A stretch of 60,684 nucleotides of DNA from contig DBTQ01000028.1 in NCBI GenBank assembly GCA_002307135.1, forward strand, positions 45,218 through 105,901. Reading direction: 5' to 3'. The translations under genes were made by a program, and so were the position numbers. The notes under the pieces were generated by a model. It worked only from the letters and a program-made list of their open reading frames with translations, was not told where the DNA came from and made no database searches. This DNA is from Bacteroidetes bacterium UBA1312 (GTDB lineage: Bacteria > Bacteroidota > Bacteroidia > Chitinophagales > Chitinophagaceae). This document shows positions 26,966-35,731 of the stretch, piece by piece (positions within the stretch are counted from its first letter, which is position 1; each line of letters opens with the position of its first letter).

Positions 26966-28649
26966 TAAGTGGTTCTTTTTCTTTCGCTTTTTGCCAATAC
27001 AAAACAGCTTTGTCTATTTCATTTAGTTTATAATAAATATCGCCCAAATGCTCAAATAATGTGGCATCGGTATCTTTTCCATTTTTTTCAATTGCTTGCT
27101 GTATCAATTCTTTAGCCTTTTGATATTTACCCTGTTGGTAAAATATCCATCCATAGGTATCTAAAAACGTTGCTTCGCCCGGGCGTAATTCAAGTGATTT
27201 TTTAGAAAATTGTTCCGCATCATCCAATCTCGTACCTCGAACAGATAAATAATATGCATAATTATTCAACACTGTTGCATTACTGGGATTAATATTCAGC
27301 GATTTGTCAAAATTGGCATCAGCATTCTTAAAATCTTTATTAGAATTGTATGCATCACCAAGACTGGAATACATTTCTGCTAGCAATGGCTTATTATCTT
27401 CCGGTTGAAAATCAATAGCAGTAGTAATTGCTTTTATGCCTTGCGTAAGCTCTCCTTTATTGATATGTCCAATACCATTCAAGTAATATAATATCGCTTG
27501 TGAAGGGAATAGTGTTAAAGCCTTTTCACTGAACAAAATAAGAGAATCGGCACTAGGCTTGTCCGTATAATTGAATAACAATTGTTGCCATACATTGATA
27601 TTACCGGAGTCCAGGCTTAACGATTTTTTGTAAGCGGCAATTGATTCTTGAGGTCTGTTGTTAAACGAAAGCAAATCGCCATAAATACCAAGGATAGATG
27701 CATTGAAAGGATGAGCTTTTACCAATTGTTCGGTCAATACCAATCCATTGACTTTAGACATGCTGTCTTTTTCTGTTTCCTGCAAATAAGATACTAATAA
27801 GGTAAGCTGTGTCTGCTCATCCAAATTTTTATTTGAAATCGCTTTGTTGACATATAAGCTGTAGTTTTTTTCGTCCTTTTTTCTTTTGTAAAAACTGGCA
27901 AGCCCTAGTTGTAATGATATATCATTTGGAAATTTACGTTCCCCTTCTTCATAAATACCTTTAGCCTTTTCTGGCATTTTGTTGTTGTCGTACAATTCTG
28001 CAAGCAAGGCATAATAACGTCCTTCTTTAGGATTAGCATCTATAAGTCGATGCAATGCATTCCCTGCACCTTCAATATTTTTATCTTTTACATACAATTG
28101 GCTTATTTGAATAACAACTTCCTCATCCAATCCTCTTTGTTTGATCACCTCTTCGAGCTGACCAATGGCTTTTATATTTTTACCCCCACGCTGATAGAGC
28201 AATGCTGATTTCAATAAATAGTCCTCGTTAGGTTTATATTTTGCTGCTAATTTGGCAAAAATATCAGCAGCAGTCAGATACTCATTTTTTGCAGCAAGAA
28301 GGTTACCGTAAAACTCTTGATACCATTTATTGTCTGAATCTAATACTAACGCCCTTTTAATTTGCTGCTGTGCCTTTTCAACATTATTTGCCCGACTATT
28401 AATTCGTGCCAACTCGTAATAAGCCGCTGCTACATTGGGCTTGGCATTTAGAAAACGTAACAAAAGAATTTCGGCCTCCTTATCATTATTCAATACACGC
28501 TCCTTTATTGCATCCGCATAAAGCCGATCCGAAGCAGCATTCTCATTAGTAGCTGTATCGAAAGGTTTTATTTCAGCTGTTTGAGCAGAGCTGATATTGG
28601 AATAAAATAAAGACAGCAAAATTACTGTCCATGCGAAGGTTCGGTTCAT
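26925..28649 (-). CDS. Exported tetratricopeptide-repeat protein
   Basis: A 574-residue protein with a signal peptide (MNRTFAWTVILLSLFYSNISSAQ) followed by about a dozen TPR units, for example AAYYELARINSRANNVEKAQ, NIKAIGQLEEVI and ATFLDTYGWIFYQQGKYQKA near the C terminus. TPRs are protein-protein scaffolds; this one should act in the periplasm. The order nucleotidyltransferase, TPR, DUF4292 is an arrangement I know from other Bacteroidota and suggests a shared envelope-related task. Start and upstream stop overlap by 4 bp with the nucleotidyltransferase gene, indicating translational coupling. Confidence 0.9.
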   Translation of the reverse strand: MNRTFAWTVILLSLFYSNISSAQTAEIKPFDTATNENAASDRLYADAIKERVLNNDKEAEILLLRFLNAKPNVAAAYYELARINSRANNVEKAQQQIKRALVLDSDNKWYQEFYGNLLAAKNEYLTAADIFAKLAAKYKPNEDYLLKSALLYQRGGKNIKAIGQLEEVIKQRGLDEEVVIQISQLYVKDKNIEGAGNALHRLIDANPKEGRYYALLAELYDNNKMPEKAKGIYEEGERKFPNDISLQLGLASFYKRKKDEKNYSLYVNKAISNKNLDEQTQLTLLVSYLQETEKDSMSKVNGLVLTEQLVKAHPFNASILGIYGDLLSFNNRPQESIAAYKKSLSLDSGNINVWQQLLFNYTDKPSADSLILFSEKALTLFPSQAILYYLNGIGHINKGELTQGIKAITTAIDFQPEDNKPLLAEMYSSLGDAYNSNKDFKNADANFDKSLNINPSNATVLNNYAYYLSVRGTRLDDAEQFSKKSLELRPGEATFLDTYGWIFYQQGKYQKAKELIQQAIEKNGKDTDATLFEHLGDIYYKLNEIDKAVLYWQKAKEKEPLNEEIDKKIKNRKL

Positions 28650-29653
28650 AGCTGTGTTGAAAAATCGCCCAGACTTAGTTCATCCGGATTCATTGTGTAA
28701 GTTACACTTTTACCCAACATACTATTATGTACAACTGCATTTTTAACAACACTATCAATTTGAATAATACTGTTTGAAATACGAGCATCACTTATCTGAG
28801 TACCCGCTTCTAGTGATACATAAGGGCCAACAACGGAGTTGGTAATCGTTACATTTTCACCAATAAAGCATGGTGCAATAATAACGCTATCGGTAATGTG
28901 AGCACTTGATGCTACTAATTGTTCCTTATTTTGTTTGAGGGCCAATATGCGTTGATTGGTATATACGGTTGCGTCTTTATTTCCACAGTCCAACCATTCA
29001 GACACTTGATCTGTATAGAATTTCATGCCATTTATAAGCATGTGCTCCATAGCATCTGTTATCTGATATTCGCCTTTCTGCATAATGTTATTATCTATCA
29101 GGCGCTGTAATTCCTTTTTTAGATTTTCACCATCTTTGAAATAATAAACACCAATAATTGCTAAATCAGAAACAAATTCTTTGGGTTTTTCTACAAAAGC
29201 TTCTATTTCATTATTAGCTTTCAATTTCACCACACCAAATGCGGTAGGATCAGCGACTTGCTGTGTCCAGATAATAGCATCCTTATTGGTATCAATACTA
29301 AATGTTGCATCAAATAATGTATCGGCAAATGCTATAAAAACATTTCCTTTTAAACTATCTGAAGCACATAAAATAGCATGAGCAGTGCCTAGTGGCGTTT
29401 CCTGATAACAAATCTTTGCCGTTGCACCTAATGCTTCAGCTACTTTGGAGAGATGATTTTCTACTTCTTTTCCAAAATTTGGCGCTATTATAAATGCAAT
29501 TTCTTCAATTTTCTCATTGCAGGTAGCTACAATATCCTCTACTAGTCTTTGTACTATTGGCTTGCCCGCTATAGGGATGAGCGGTTTGGCTGTTGTAAGT
29601 GTATGTGGGCGCATACGTTTGCCCATACCCGCCATTGGTATAATGATATTCAT
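28646..29653 (-). CDS. Sugar-phosphate nucleotidyltransferase
   Basis: A 335-residue enzyme. The N-terminal signature is IPMAGMGKRMRPHTLTTAKP (residues 5-24, the GxGxR nucleotide-binding loop and the conserved lysine), followed by IAFADTLFDA with the metal-binding aspartate. From about residue 250 there are hexapeptide-like turns (SVIIAPCFIGENVTITNSVV, then GPYVSLEAGTQI), forming a beta-helix cap. It would make an NDP-sugar (dTDP-glucose or UDP-sugar type) for glycan synthesis; substrate not determinable. It heads the operon with the TPR and DUF4292 genes. Confidence 0.9.
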   Translation of the reverse strand: MNIIIPMAGMGKRMRPHTLTTAKPLIPIAGKPIVQRLVEDIVATCNEKIEEIAFIIAPNFGKEVENHLSKVAEALGATAKICYQETPLGTAHAILCASDSLKGNVFIAFADTLFDATFSIDTNKDAIIWTQQVADPTAFGVVKLKANNEIEAFVEKPKEFVSDLAIIGVYYFKDGENLKKELQRLIDNNIMQKGEYQITDAMEHMLINGMKFYTDQVSEWLDCGNKDATVYTNQRILALKQNKEQLVASSAHITDSVIIAPCFIGENVTITNSVVGPYVSLEAGTQISDARISNSIIQIDSVVKNAVVHNSMLGKSVTYTMNPDELSLGDFSTQL

Positions 29654-29937
29654 ATTGTTATTTTTGGATTAGATAATTCAAAGAAGGCAAATGTAACGTT
29701 ATAGGCAGCATTTATCCAAAAAATGTAGGCTCTATTAACCCACATCATTATAATACACATCATATATATATAATATAATCTAGGTCATTTCAAGATGTTG
29801 GCGTTTGAAGGAATGTATATTAAAGGAAAATTATTTTAACTAAACATTTTGTTTATATAATTTTCATTTTTACATTTGCATTATACTAAACAGTAAAAAT
29901 ACTTATTAATTTTTTTAACAATAAAAATAGATGTCGC
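29654..29937. other. 284-bp spacer with a promoter
   Basis: AT-rich DNA between divergent transcription units. Apart from the promoter at 29848-29878 for the small membrane protein gene I see no gene or strong secondary structure. Confidence 0.7.
29848..29878 (+). promoter_or_regulatory. Canonical promoter for the 52-residue protein gene
   Basis: TTTG (29848-29851), exactly 19 nt, then TACATTTG (29871-29878): the best match to the Bacteroidota consensus in the window. Transcription should start near 29885. Confidence 0.8.
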
Positions 29938-30096
29938 ATGAAACTATTTTTCTTTTTTGGAAGTCTTATCATTATCGTAATTGCTATATGGTCAATGGAA
30001 AGCCCTACTCCTTCAAAACAAGCGATGCAAACAGAAAATAATAGCATACCAAAGGCACCAAAAGGAGGTTTGCTTGAAAAAGGGTTTGGCGACTAA
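29938..30096 (+). CDS. Small single-span membrane protein (52 residues)
   Basis: ATG at 29938, TAA at 30094-30096. The protein begins MKLFFFFGSLIIIVIAIW, one strongly hydrophobic helix, followed by a hydrophilic tail rich in Pro, Gln and Lys and ending GGLLEKGFGD. Support for a real gene comes from the near-perfect promoter 60 nt upstream, the absence of any other gene in this 535-bp gap, and the membrane-protein composition. The N terminus is also compatible with an uncleaved signal anchor. I do not recognise the family. It precedes gpmI by 92 bp, which has a separate -7-like TAACTTTG at 30177-30184. Confidence 0.65.
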   Translation: MKLFFFFGSLIIIVIAIWSMESPTPSKQAMQTENNSIPKAPKGGLLEKGFGD

Positions 30097-30188
30097 TTCG
30101 AACGACGATCACTGTTAATTTATTTAGCCCCAAGTAAATAATAAATAAAAAACAGGCCATCGATACTTGCATTTATTAACTTTGCAGT

Positions 30189-31715
30189 ATGTCAAAAAAA
30201 GCAATGCTCATCATCATGGATGGATGGGGAAAGGGTGTTGTCCCTCAATCTGATGCAATCGCACAAGCCAATCCAACTTTTGTCAATTCACTATACACAC
30301 AATATCCCAATACAGAGCTTATAACCTGCGGCGAAGCGGTGGGCTTACCTGATGGACAAATGGGCAATTCAGAAGTCGGACATCTTAATTTAGGTGCCGG
30401 ACGAATCGTTTATCAAGAATTACAACGCGTTAATGTCTCCATTCGAAATGGGGATTTACAACAAAACAGCATTTTACAAAATGCCTTTAATGTCGCAAAA
30501 CAGGCTGGGAAAACCCTACATTTTATAGGCCTTGTAAGTGATGGTGGCGTTCACTCGCACATCAATCATTTAGAAGCACTTTGTCAATATGCTCAAAATG
30601 CCGGTGTCCCTCAAGTTGCAGTCCATGCTTTTACCGATGGTAGGGATTGTGACCCAAAGAGTGGTTATGGTTTTATTGAGCAAATGCAACAATGTCTTTC
30701 CAAAACAGGCGGTGTATTAGCGAGTGTAACCGGTCGTTATTATGCAATGGACAGAGACAAAAGATGGGAACGGATCAAAATGGCATACGATGCTATGGTA
30801 CATGGCTTAGGCAAGCATACTACTGATATTTTACCGGCAATACTCGAATCTTATAATGCAGGAGTAACGGACGAATTTATTCATCCTATTGTACTTTGTG
30901 ACAAAAGTATGCAACCATTGGCGACTATTAAAGATGGAGATGTGGTTGTCTGCTTTAATTTCCGCACGGACCGTTGTCGTGAAATTACTGAAGTACTCAC
31001 TCAATTTAATGTGCAGGAACAAAACATGCACAAATTGAATCTTCATTATGTAACGATGACCGAATATGATAAATCTTATCATGATGTTGCTGTTATTTTT
31101 ACAAATGATAACCTAACAAATACTATCGGCGAAGTGTTGGCGGCAAATGGCAAAAAACAGATTCGCATAGCTGAAACAGAAAAATACCCACATGTTACTT
31201 TTTTCTTTTCGGGCGGACGAGAAGTACCGTTTGATGGAGAAACACGTATCATGCGCGATTCCCCGAAGTCTGTTGCTACTTATGATTTAAAACCCGAGAT
31301 GAGTGCTTTTGAACTCAAGGATGCCATTATTCCTGAGCTACAAAAACAATCTGCAGATTTTATTTGTATGAATTTTGCCAATGCAGATATGGTGGGACAT
31401 ACCGGCGTGTGGGATGCTGTAATAAAAGCAGTACATACAGTCGATGAATGTGTTGCAGCGATCATACCGGTGGCACTTGCAAATGACTATTGTGTTTTTC
31501 TGACTGCCGACCATGGCAATTCAGATTACATGATCAATCCGGATGGATCACCCAATACACAACATTCCCTCAATCCCGTTCCTCTATTTGTTATTTCCAA
31601 CGACTATAAAGGAATTGTTCGACCAGGAAAACTTGGAGATATCGCACCAACTATTTTGCATTATATGGGCTTACCCATTCCTGCTGAAATGACGGGCAAT
31701 ATTTTGATCGACTAA
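30189..31715 (+). CDS. gpmI: 2,3-bisphosphoglycerate-independent phosphoglycerate mutase
   Basis: A 508-residue enzyme of the alkaline-phosphatase superfamily, full length. It interconverts 3- and 2-phosphoglycerate in glycolysis using two manganese ions. Visible: the first metal-binding aspartate in AMLIIMDGWGKG, the phosphorylated serine in GQMGNSEVGHLNLGAGR (about residue 63), the phosphotransfer-domain motif GLVSDGGVHSH, FTDGRDCDP, and the metal ligands in NFANADMVGHTG and LTADHGNSDYM. The start codon is 5 nt after a TAACTTTG element, so the leader must be very short. The ClC gene follows 48 bp later. Confidence 0.97.
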   Translation: MSKKAMLIIMDGWGKGVVPQSDAIAQANPTFVNSLYTQYPNTELITCGEAVGLPDGQMGNSEVGHLNLGAGRIVYQELQRVNVSIRNGDLQQNSILQNAFNVAKQAGKTLHFIGLVSDGGVHSHINHLEALCQYAQNAGVPQVAVHAFTDGRDCDPKSGYGFIEQMQQCLSKTGGVLASVTGRYYAMDRDKRWERIKMAYDAMVHGLGKHTTDILPAILESYNAGVTDEFIHPIVLCDKSMQPLATIKDGDVVVCFNFRTDRCREITEVLTQFNVQEQNMHKLNLHYVTMTEYDKSYHDVAVIFTNDNLTNTIGEVLAANGKKQIRIAETEKYPHVTFFFSGGREVPFDGETRIMRDSPKSVATYDLKPEMSAFELKDAIIPELQKQSADFICMNFANADMVGHTGVWDAVIKAVHTVDECVAAIIPVALANDYCVFLTADHGNSDYMINPDGSPNTQHSLNPVPLFVISNDYKGIVRPGKLGDIAPTILHYMGLPIPAEMTGNILID

Positions 31716-31763
31716 AAAAGCTAAAGGTGTATAAGAAGGTAAGAATGGAAATAACATTTGTGC

Positions 31764-33161
31764 ATGGAAATTATCAATAGCATTAAACGGATCATTAAAT
31801 CAAAATTTGATTTAATTAACAATGAGAAACTAAAAAAAAATATCCTTAATGCATTTCCATTTTGGTTAGGTGCATTCATTGCAGGAAGTGTCGCAGTTCT
31901 GTATGCACGATTATTCGCTTGGGCAGAATTAGGTACTCATTTTATTTTTGAGCGTGCAAACTGGTCCTTCTTTATCTTATCACCTGTATGCTTTGTTTTG
32001 GCCTGGTGGATTGTCGCAAAATTTGCACCGTATTCAAGAGGTAGTGGCATTCCCCAGGTGAGTGCAGCCATTGAATTGTCTAATCCAAAGCATAATTATA
32101 AAGTAAATAAACTGCTCAGTTTGAGAGTAGCTTTTATTAAAATCATTTCAAGTCTGATATTGGTATTTGGAGGTGGTGTTATTGGCAGAGAAGGCCCGAC
32201 GATTCAAATTTCAGCGTCTATTTTCAAAAAGATAAATGATTTACTACCCTCTTGGTATCCTAAAATATCAAAGCAAAACATGATTATAACAGGTGCTGCT
32301 GCAGGTCTTGCTGCAGCATTTAATACGCCATTGGGAGGAATCGTTTTTGCCATTGAAGAGCTTACAAAAGTTCATTTTAGTTTTTTTAAATCTGCCTTAC
32401 TTACAGGGGTTATTATTGCGGGACTTACTGCATTAGTGTTTTTAGGACCATACCTCTACTTAGGTTATCCACAATTAACGGGCATAACGGCTTGGATACT
32501 ATTGGCTATTATTCCGCTCGCACTTCTCACCGGATTATTGGGTAGTATTATGGGCGACATTATTCTCTATATTTTCAAAAAGAAGAGTGCTCTAAAAAAG
32601 AATTATCAAAAGATAATCTATGTTGCTATTTGTGGCCTAATCATTGCATCTCTTGCCTTTTTTATTGATATTAAAACATTTGGATCGGGCAAGGAGATTA
32701 TGGTCTCCACACTATTTACTGAAGACAAAAAAATATTGTGGTATGTTCCTTTTTTACGAATTATTGGACCTATAATCACATTTTCCACTGGAGCCGCAGG
32801 AGGTATTTTTGCTCCCGCCCTTAGTGCTGGAGCAAGCATCGGAGCAGTATTGGCAAATACAATACACTTATCCAGCTCTGCTACAAATCTTCTAATTTTA
32901 TGTGGCATGGCAGGGTTCCTGACCAGTATTACCAGAAGCCCATTTACTTCTTGCATTCTTGTTTTAGAAATGACCAATACGCACAATGTAATTTTTTACA
33001 TCATGATTAGCGCTCTATTGGCCAATTTAGTAGCAACTTTGATCAGTCGGCATTCATTCTATGATCAACTAAAAGATCAGTATTTAGGCGAAATACTTAA
33101 GGCCGAAACACAGCAAGAAACGACTACCCTTGTTGTTGAAGAAATTGTGATTGAAAAATAA
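31764..33161 (+). CDS. ClC-type chloride channel or Cl-/H+ antiporter
   Basis: A 465-residue membrane protein starting MEIINSIKRII (the TTG six bases earlier is less likely). The three selectivity-filter motifs are present: GSGIPQVSAA (about residues 94-103), GGGVIGREGPTIQ with the gating glutamate (about 136-148), and GGIFAPALSAGAS (about 350). There is no C-terminal CBS domain; the protein ends in a short charged tail. An antiporter is likelier than a channel for a bacterial member, but the proton-glutamate position was not verified. It is probably cotranscribed with gpmI and convergent with the dioxygenase gene, 5 bp away. Confidence 0.93.
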   Translation: MEIINSIKRIIKSKFDLINNEKLKKNILNAFPFWLGAFIAGSVAVLYARLFAWAELGTHFIFERANWSFFILSPVCFVLAWWIVAKFAPYSRGSGIPQVSAAIELSNPKHNYKVNKLLSLRVAFIKIISSLILVFGGGVIGREGPTIQISASIFKKINDLLPSWYPKISKQNMIITGAAAGLAAAFNTPLGGIVFAIEELTKVHFSFFKSALLTGVIIAGLTALVFLGPYLYLGYPQLTGITAWILLAIIPLALLTGLLGSIMGDIILYIFKKKSALKKNYQKIIYVAICGLIIASLAFFIDIKTFGSGKEIMVSTLFTEDKKILWYVPFLRIIGPIITFSTGAAGGIFAPALSAGASIGAVLANTIHLSSSATNLLILCGMAGFLTSITRSPFTSCILVLEMTNTHNVIFYIMISALLANLVATLISRHSFYDQLKDQYLGEILKAETQQETTTLVVEEIVIEK

Positions 33162-33166
33162 CATCA

Positions 33167-34057
33167 TCAACCAATCCTAAGTGATGTCATGGAGAGTGAT
33201 CCCATAAGTGCTTTATCATTGAAGAGGCTAATATGCTCCCGATCTTCTTTAAGTGCAAGTGTATATAGCAAAGGTAGAAAGTGGTCGGGTGTTGGTATCG
33301 CCAAATCAAAAGCTTTGCCTTGTGATTTGTAGTCAATCAATGGCTGGTAATTGCCAGAAAGGATATACTCATTCATTTTTGCTTTTGCTTCTAATGCCCA
33401 ATCAAACGCATAGTCAGGAGTATTCATTTTATCCCATGCAACCAATCGCAGATTATGTACTAAGTTGCCACTTCCTACAATAAGCACTCCTTTTCTGCGT
33501 AATGCAGCTAATTCTTTTGCCAGCTCATAATGGTATTTTGCAGAGCGGTTATAATCCAGACTCATTTGAATCACCGGTACATCGGCATTTGGATATAAGT
33601 GTTTCACCACACTCCAACAGCCATGATCGAGCCCCCATTTGTCATCAAGCCCTACTTTTGTTGTTGTAATTATTTTTTGTGTTTCGAGTGCCAGCTCCGG
33701 GCTACCTGGTGCCGGATATTGTACATCAAACAATGCTTGAGGAAATCCGCCAAAATCGTGAATAGTTTGAGGCTTAGGCATTGCTGTTACATAAGTACCA
33801 TTAGTTTCCCAATGTGCACTAATACACAGAATAGCACTTGGCTTTGGTAAGGTTCTTCCTTGCTGGATCCAACCTTGTACAAATTCATTGTCCTCTATTG
33901 CATTCATTGGACTTCCATGTCCCAAAAACAATACAGGCATCAATTCTGTACTGCCAAATGATTCTGTCATTTTTCCTAACGCCTGTAAAGTCATAGCTCC
34001 TGCTGTTATTGGCAATAGTGCCAGTGCATTCAATAAAAATTTTCTTCGTTCCATCAT
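33167..34057 (-). CDS. DODA-type (class III) extradiol ring-opening dioxygenase
   Basis: A 296-residue protein of the LigB/4,5-DOPA dioxygenase family. Metal-ligand segments: LFLGHGSPMNAIEDN, CISAHWETNG, and later GSGNLVHNLRL and the active-site DHGCWSVVKHLYP. It would cleave a catechol ring next to the hydroxyls. Most YgiD relatives are cytoplasmic, yet this one carries ERRKFLLNALALLPITAGAM, a Tat-like or Sec export signal with paired arginines, so it may be periplasmic. Start at the first or second of two adjacent ATGs. It is downstream of YceI and an AraC regulator on the same strand, a grouping reminiscent of quinone/phenol response loci. Confidence 0.9.
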   Translation of the reverse strand: MMERRKFLLNALALLPITAGAMTLQALGKMTESFGSTELMPVLFLGHGSPMNAIEDNEFVQGWIQQGRTLPKPSAILCISAHWETNGTYVTAMPKPQTIHDFGGFPQALFDVQYPAPGSPELALETQKIITTTKVGLDDKWGLDHGCWSVVKHLYPNADVPVIQMSLDYNRSAKYHYELAKELAALRRKGVLIVGSGNLVHNLRLVAWDKMNTPDYAFDWALEAKAKMNEYILSGNYQPLIDYKSQGKAFDLAIPTPDHFLPLLYTLALKEDREHISLFNDKALMGSLSMTSLRIG

Positions 34058-34075
34058 TATTTTTTTAGGAAAATT

Positions 34076-34142
34076 AAGGAAACAAGATTCTACCCTTGAT
34101 TCATTGTTTATATTACTTACTCATCCTGAATCTTGTTTCTTT
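34076..34142 (-). terminator. Inverted repeat after the YceI gene
   Basis: Arms 34076-34090 and 34128-34142 pair over 15 bp (one G-U) around a 37-base loop. It is 20 bp past the YceI stop and before the dioxygenase gene, so it may limit readthrough between them. Confidence 0.45.
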
Positions 34143-34161
34143 AAAATGTAAACACCTAAAA

Positions 34162-34686
34162 TTATGCTTGTTTTACAAACTGTACTTCCGCATTCAAACG
34201 AACATCTTCGCTTACCAATACTCCACCTGTTTCAAGCGCCGCATTCCAGTTTAAACCCCAATCTTTCCTGTTTATTTTTCCAGAAATAGAAAATCCGGCT
34301 TTCAAATTTCCCCATGGGTCTTTATTAATCCCATTGTACTCCACATCAAGTGTCACCGGCTTTGTAACATCTTTGATAGTTAAATTACCCGTTATTTTTT
34401 CAGACGCAGCATTATAATTTGTTGTTTCAAATTTAATTGTTGGAAATTGTTCCGCATCAAAAAAGTCCGCACTTTTAAGGTGATTATCTCTGTCCGTATT
34501 ATTTGTACTTACAGAAGATGTTTCAGCAGTGAAAGAAACACCCGCATTCGCAAAATCATCTGTATCACTGGTTACTGTTCCGCTCAATCCGGAAAAATTA
34601 CCAGTTACATTTGTGATCATCAAATGTTTGATTTTGAAACTTACTTCGCTGTGAGTAGGGTCTAAAGCCCAAGTTGTTGTTGCCAT
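34162..34686 (-). CDS. YceI family protein
   Basis: A 174-residue protein. WALDPTHSEVSFKIKHLMITNVTG at the N terminus, followed by FSGLSGTV, DNHLKSADFFDAEQFPTIKFE and FSISGKINRKDWGLNWNAALETGG, is the full YceI signature. The fold is a lipocalin-like barrel that binds isoprenoids such as ubiquinone or polyisoprenoid. Unlike E. coli YceI it lacks a signal peptide, so it is probably cytoplasmic; this is common among Bacteroidota homologues. It is 140 bp downstream of the AraC regulator gene on the same strand. Confidence 0.95.
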   Translation of the reverse strand: MATTTWALDPTHSEVSFKIKHLMITNVTGNFSGLSGTVTSDTDDFANAGVSFTAETSSVSTNNTDRDNHLKSADFFDAEQFPTIKFETTNYNAASEKITGNLTIKDVTKPVTLDVEYNGINKDPWGNLKAGFSISGKINRKDWGLNWNAALETGGVLVSEDVRLNAEVQFVKQA

Positions 34687-34826
34687 GTCGTTTGTTTTTA
34701 AAATTGTTTTTAAGATTAATTATTTTGACAACACAAAGGTCACCTATATGTACACTACGCTGGTAACACATTTAAGAAAAGGTGTGGTACTTTTAGGTAA
34801 ATAATGAAATTAGAGCAATTGGCTTC

Positions 34827-35651
34827 TTATGCAATCATGGCCTGAACAGCAATTTTATATTCAGATGGGGTACGACCAATTTTCTTGTGGAAGACACGGG
34901 TGAAGTAGGATTTCTCATTGTACCCAAGTTCATAACCAATTTCAGCTATACTTTTGTCCGTATTCAGCAATAGTTGTTTGGCTTCTATCAGTTTACGCGA
35001 TTCAATAAGCTCCGATACGCTTTTACCCAAAATATGCGTGGTGATCAGGTTAAGATTCCTAACTGAGGTATTCATTTTTTCGGCATAAAAACCAACCCCT
35101 TCAGAACGGCGGAAGTTTTCCTCTAGGATGCGCAGAAAGTTATTGCAAGTAATCAATTGGGATTGCTTGGGGCCTGATTGGATTTCCAAATTTCGTTTAC
35201 GTTCTCCTTCTACCATTGCCATAAAAGCTTGCAACAACGGCCGTATGACATTGTAATCCGGGAATGGGCGTTCTGCTTCTGTCTTCATCATTCTGCATAA
35301 TGAATAGAATCGCTCCATACAATCGCCAGGGGCTAATGGAATAGTAGCAAAGTCAATAAAATTGGTATAAAAATTAAATGGCGCCTCAGGTATAAATTCA
35401 TTGAGGTAACGGATCGCCCAGCCTCGGGAATGTACATCTGCCTGAAACTGATGCACCTTACCCATAGGTACATATACAAAACAGGGTGGCTCTAATGTTT
35501 CCCTTTTAAAATCAATAAAATGTTGTGGATTGCCTTGCGTAATGAGAATGAGCTCTTCATATTGATGCCGGTGCGGTGCTACTGCAGGAGCTTCTGACTC
35601 TGCTTTAGCAAGCGCTTCGGTGAGTTCAATTATTTTGAAAGGCTGATTCAT
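34827..35651 (-). CDS. AraC family transcriptional regulator (upstream of YceI)
   Basis: A 274-residue regulator with an N-terminal cupin-type sensor (APHRHQYEELILITQGNPQHFI, split at about residues 20-42) and a C-terminal pair of helix-turn-helix motifs: YAEKMNTSVRNLNLITTHILG and the recognition region SIAEIGYELGYNEKSYFTRV, then FHKKIGRTPSEYK. The ligand is not evident. Its position directly before YceI and the DODA dioxygenase on the same strand suggests it controls them. Confidence 0.93.
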   Translation of the reverse strand: MNQPFKIIELTEALAKAESEAPAVAPHRHQYEELILITQGNPQHFIDFKRETLEPPCFVYVPMGKVHQFQADVHSRGWAIRYLNEFIPEAPFNFYTNFIDFATIPLAPGDCMERFYSLCRMMKTEAERPFPDYNVIRPLLQAFMAMVEGERKRNLEIQSGPKQSQLITCNNFLRILEENFRRSEGVGFYAEKMNTSVRNLNLITTHILGKSVSELIESRKLIEAKQLLLNTDKSIAEIGYELGYNEKSYFTRVFHKKIGRTPSEYKIAVQAMIA

Positions 35652-35731
35652 TCAAGCTGTAAGTTAACGAAAAATACGGTAACAATTTTCCTGCTTTCAA
35701 ACAATATATCGACTTTCGGGGTTCAGTAATA

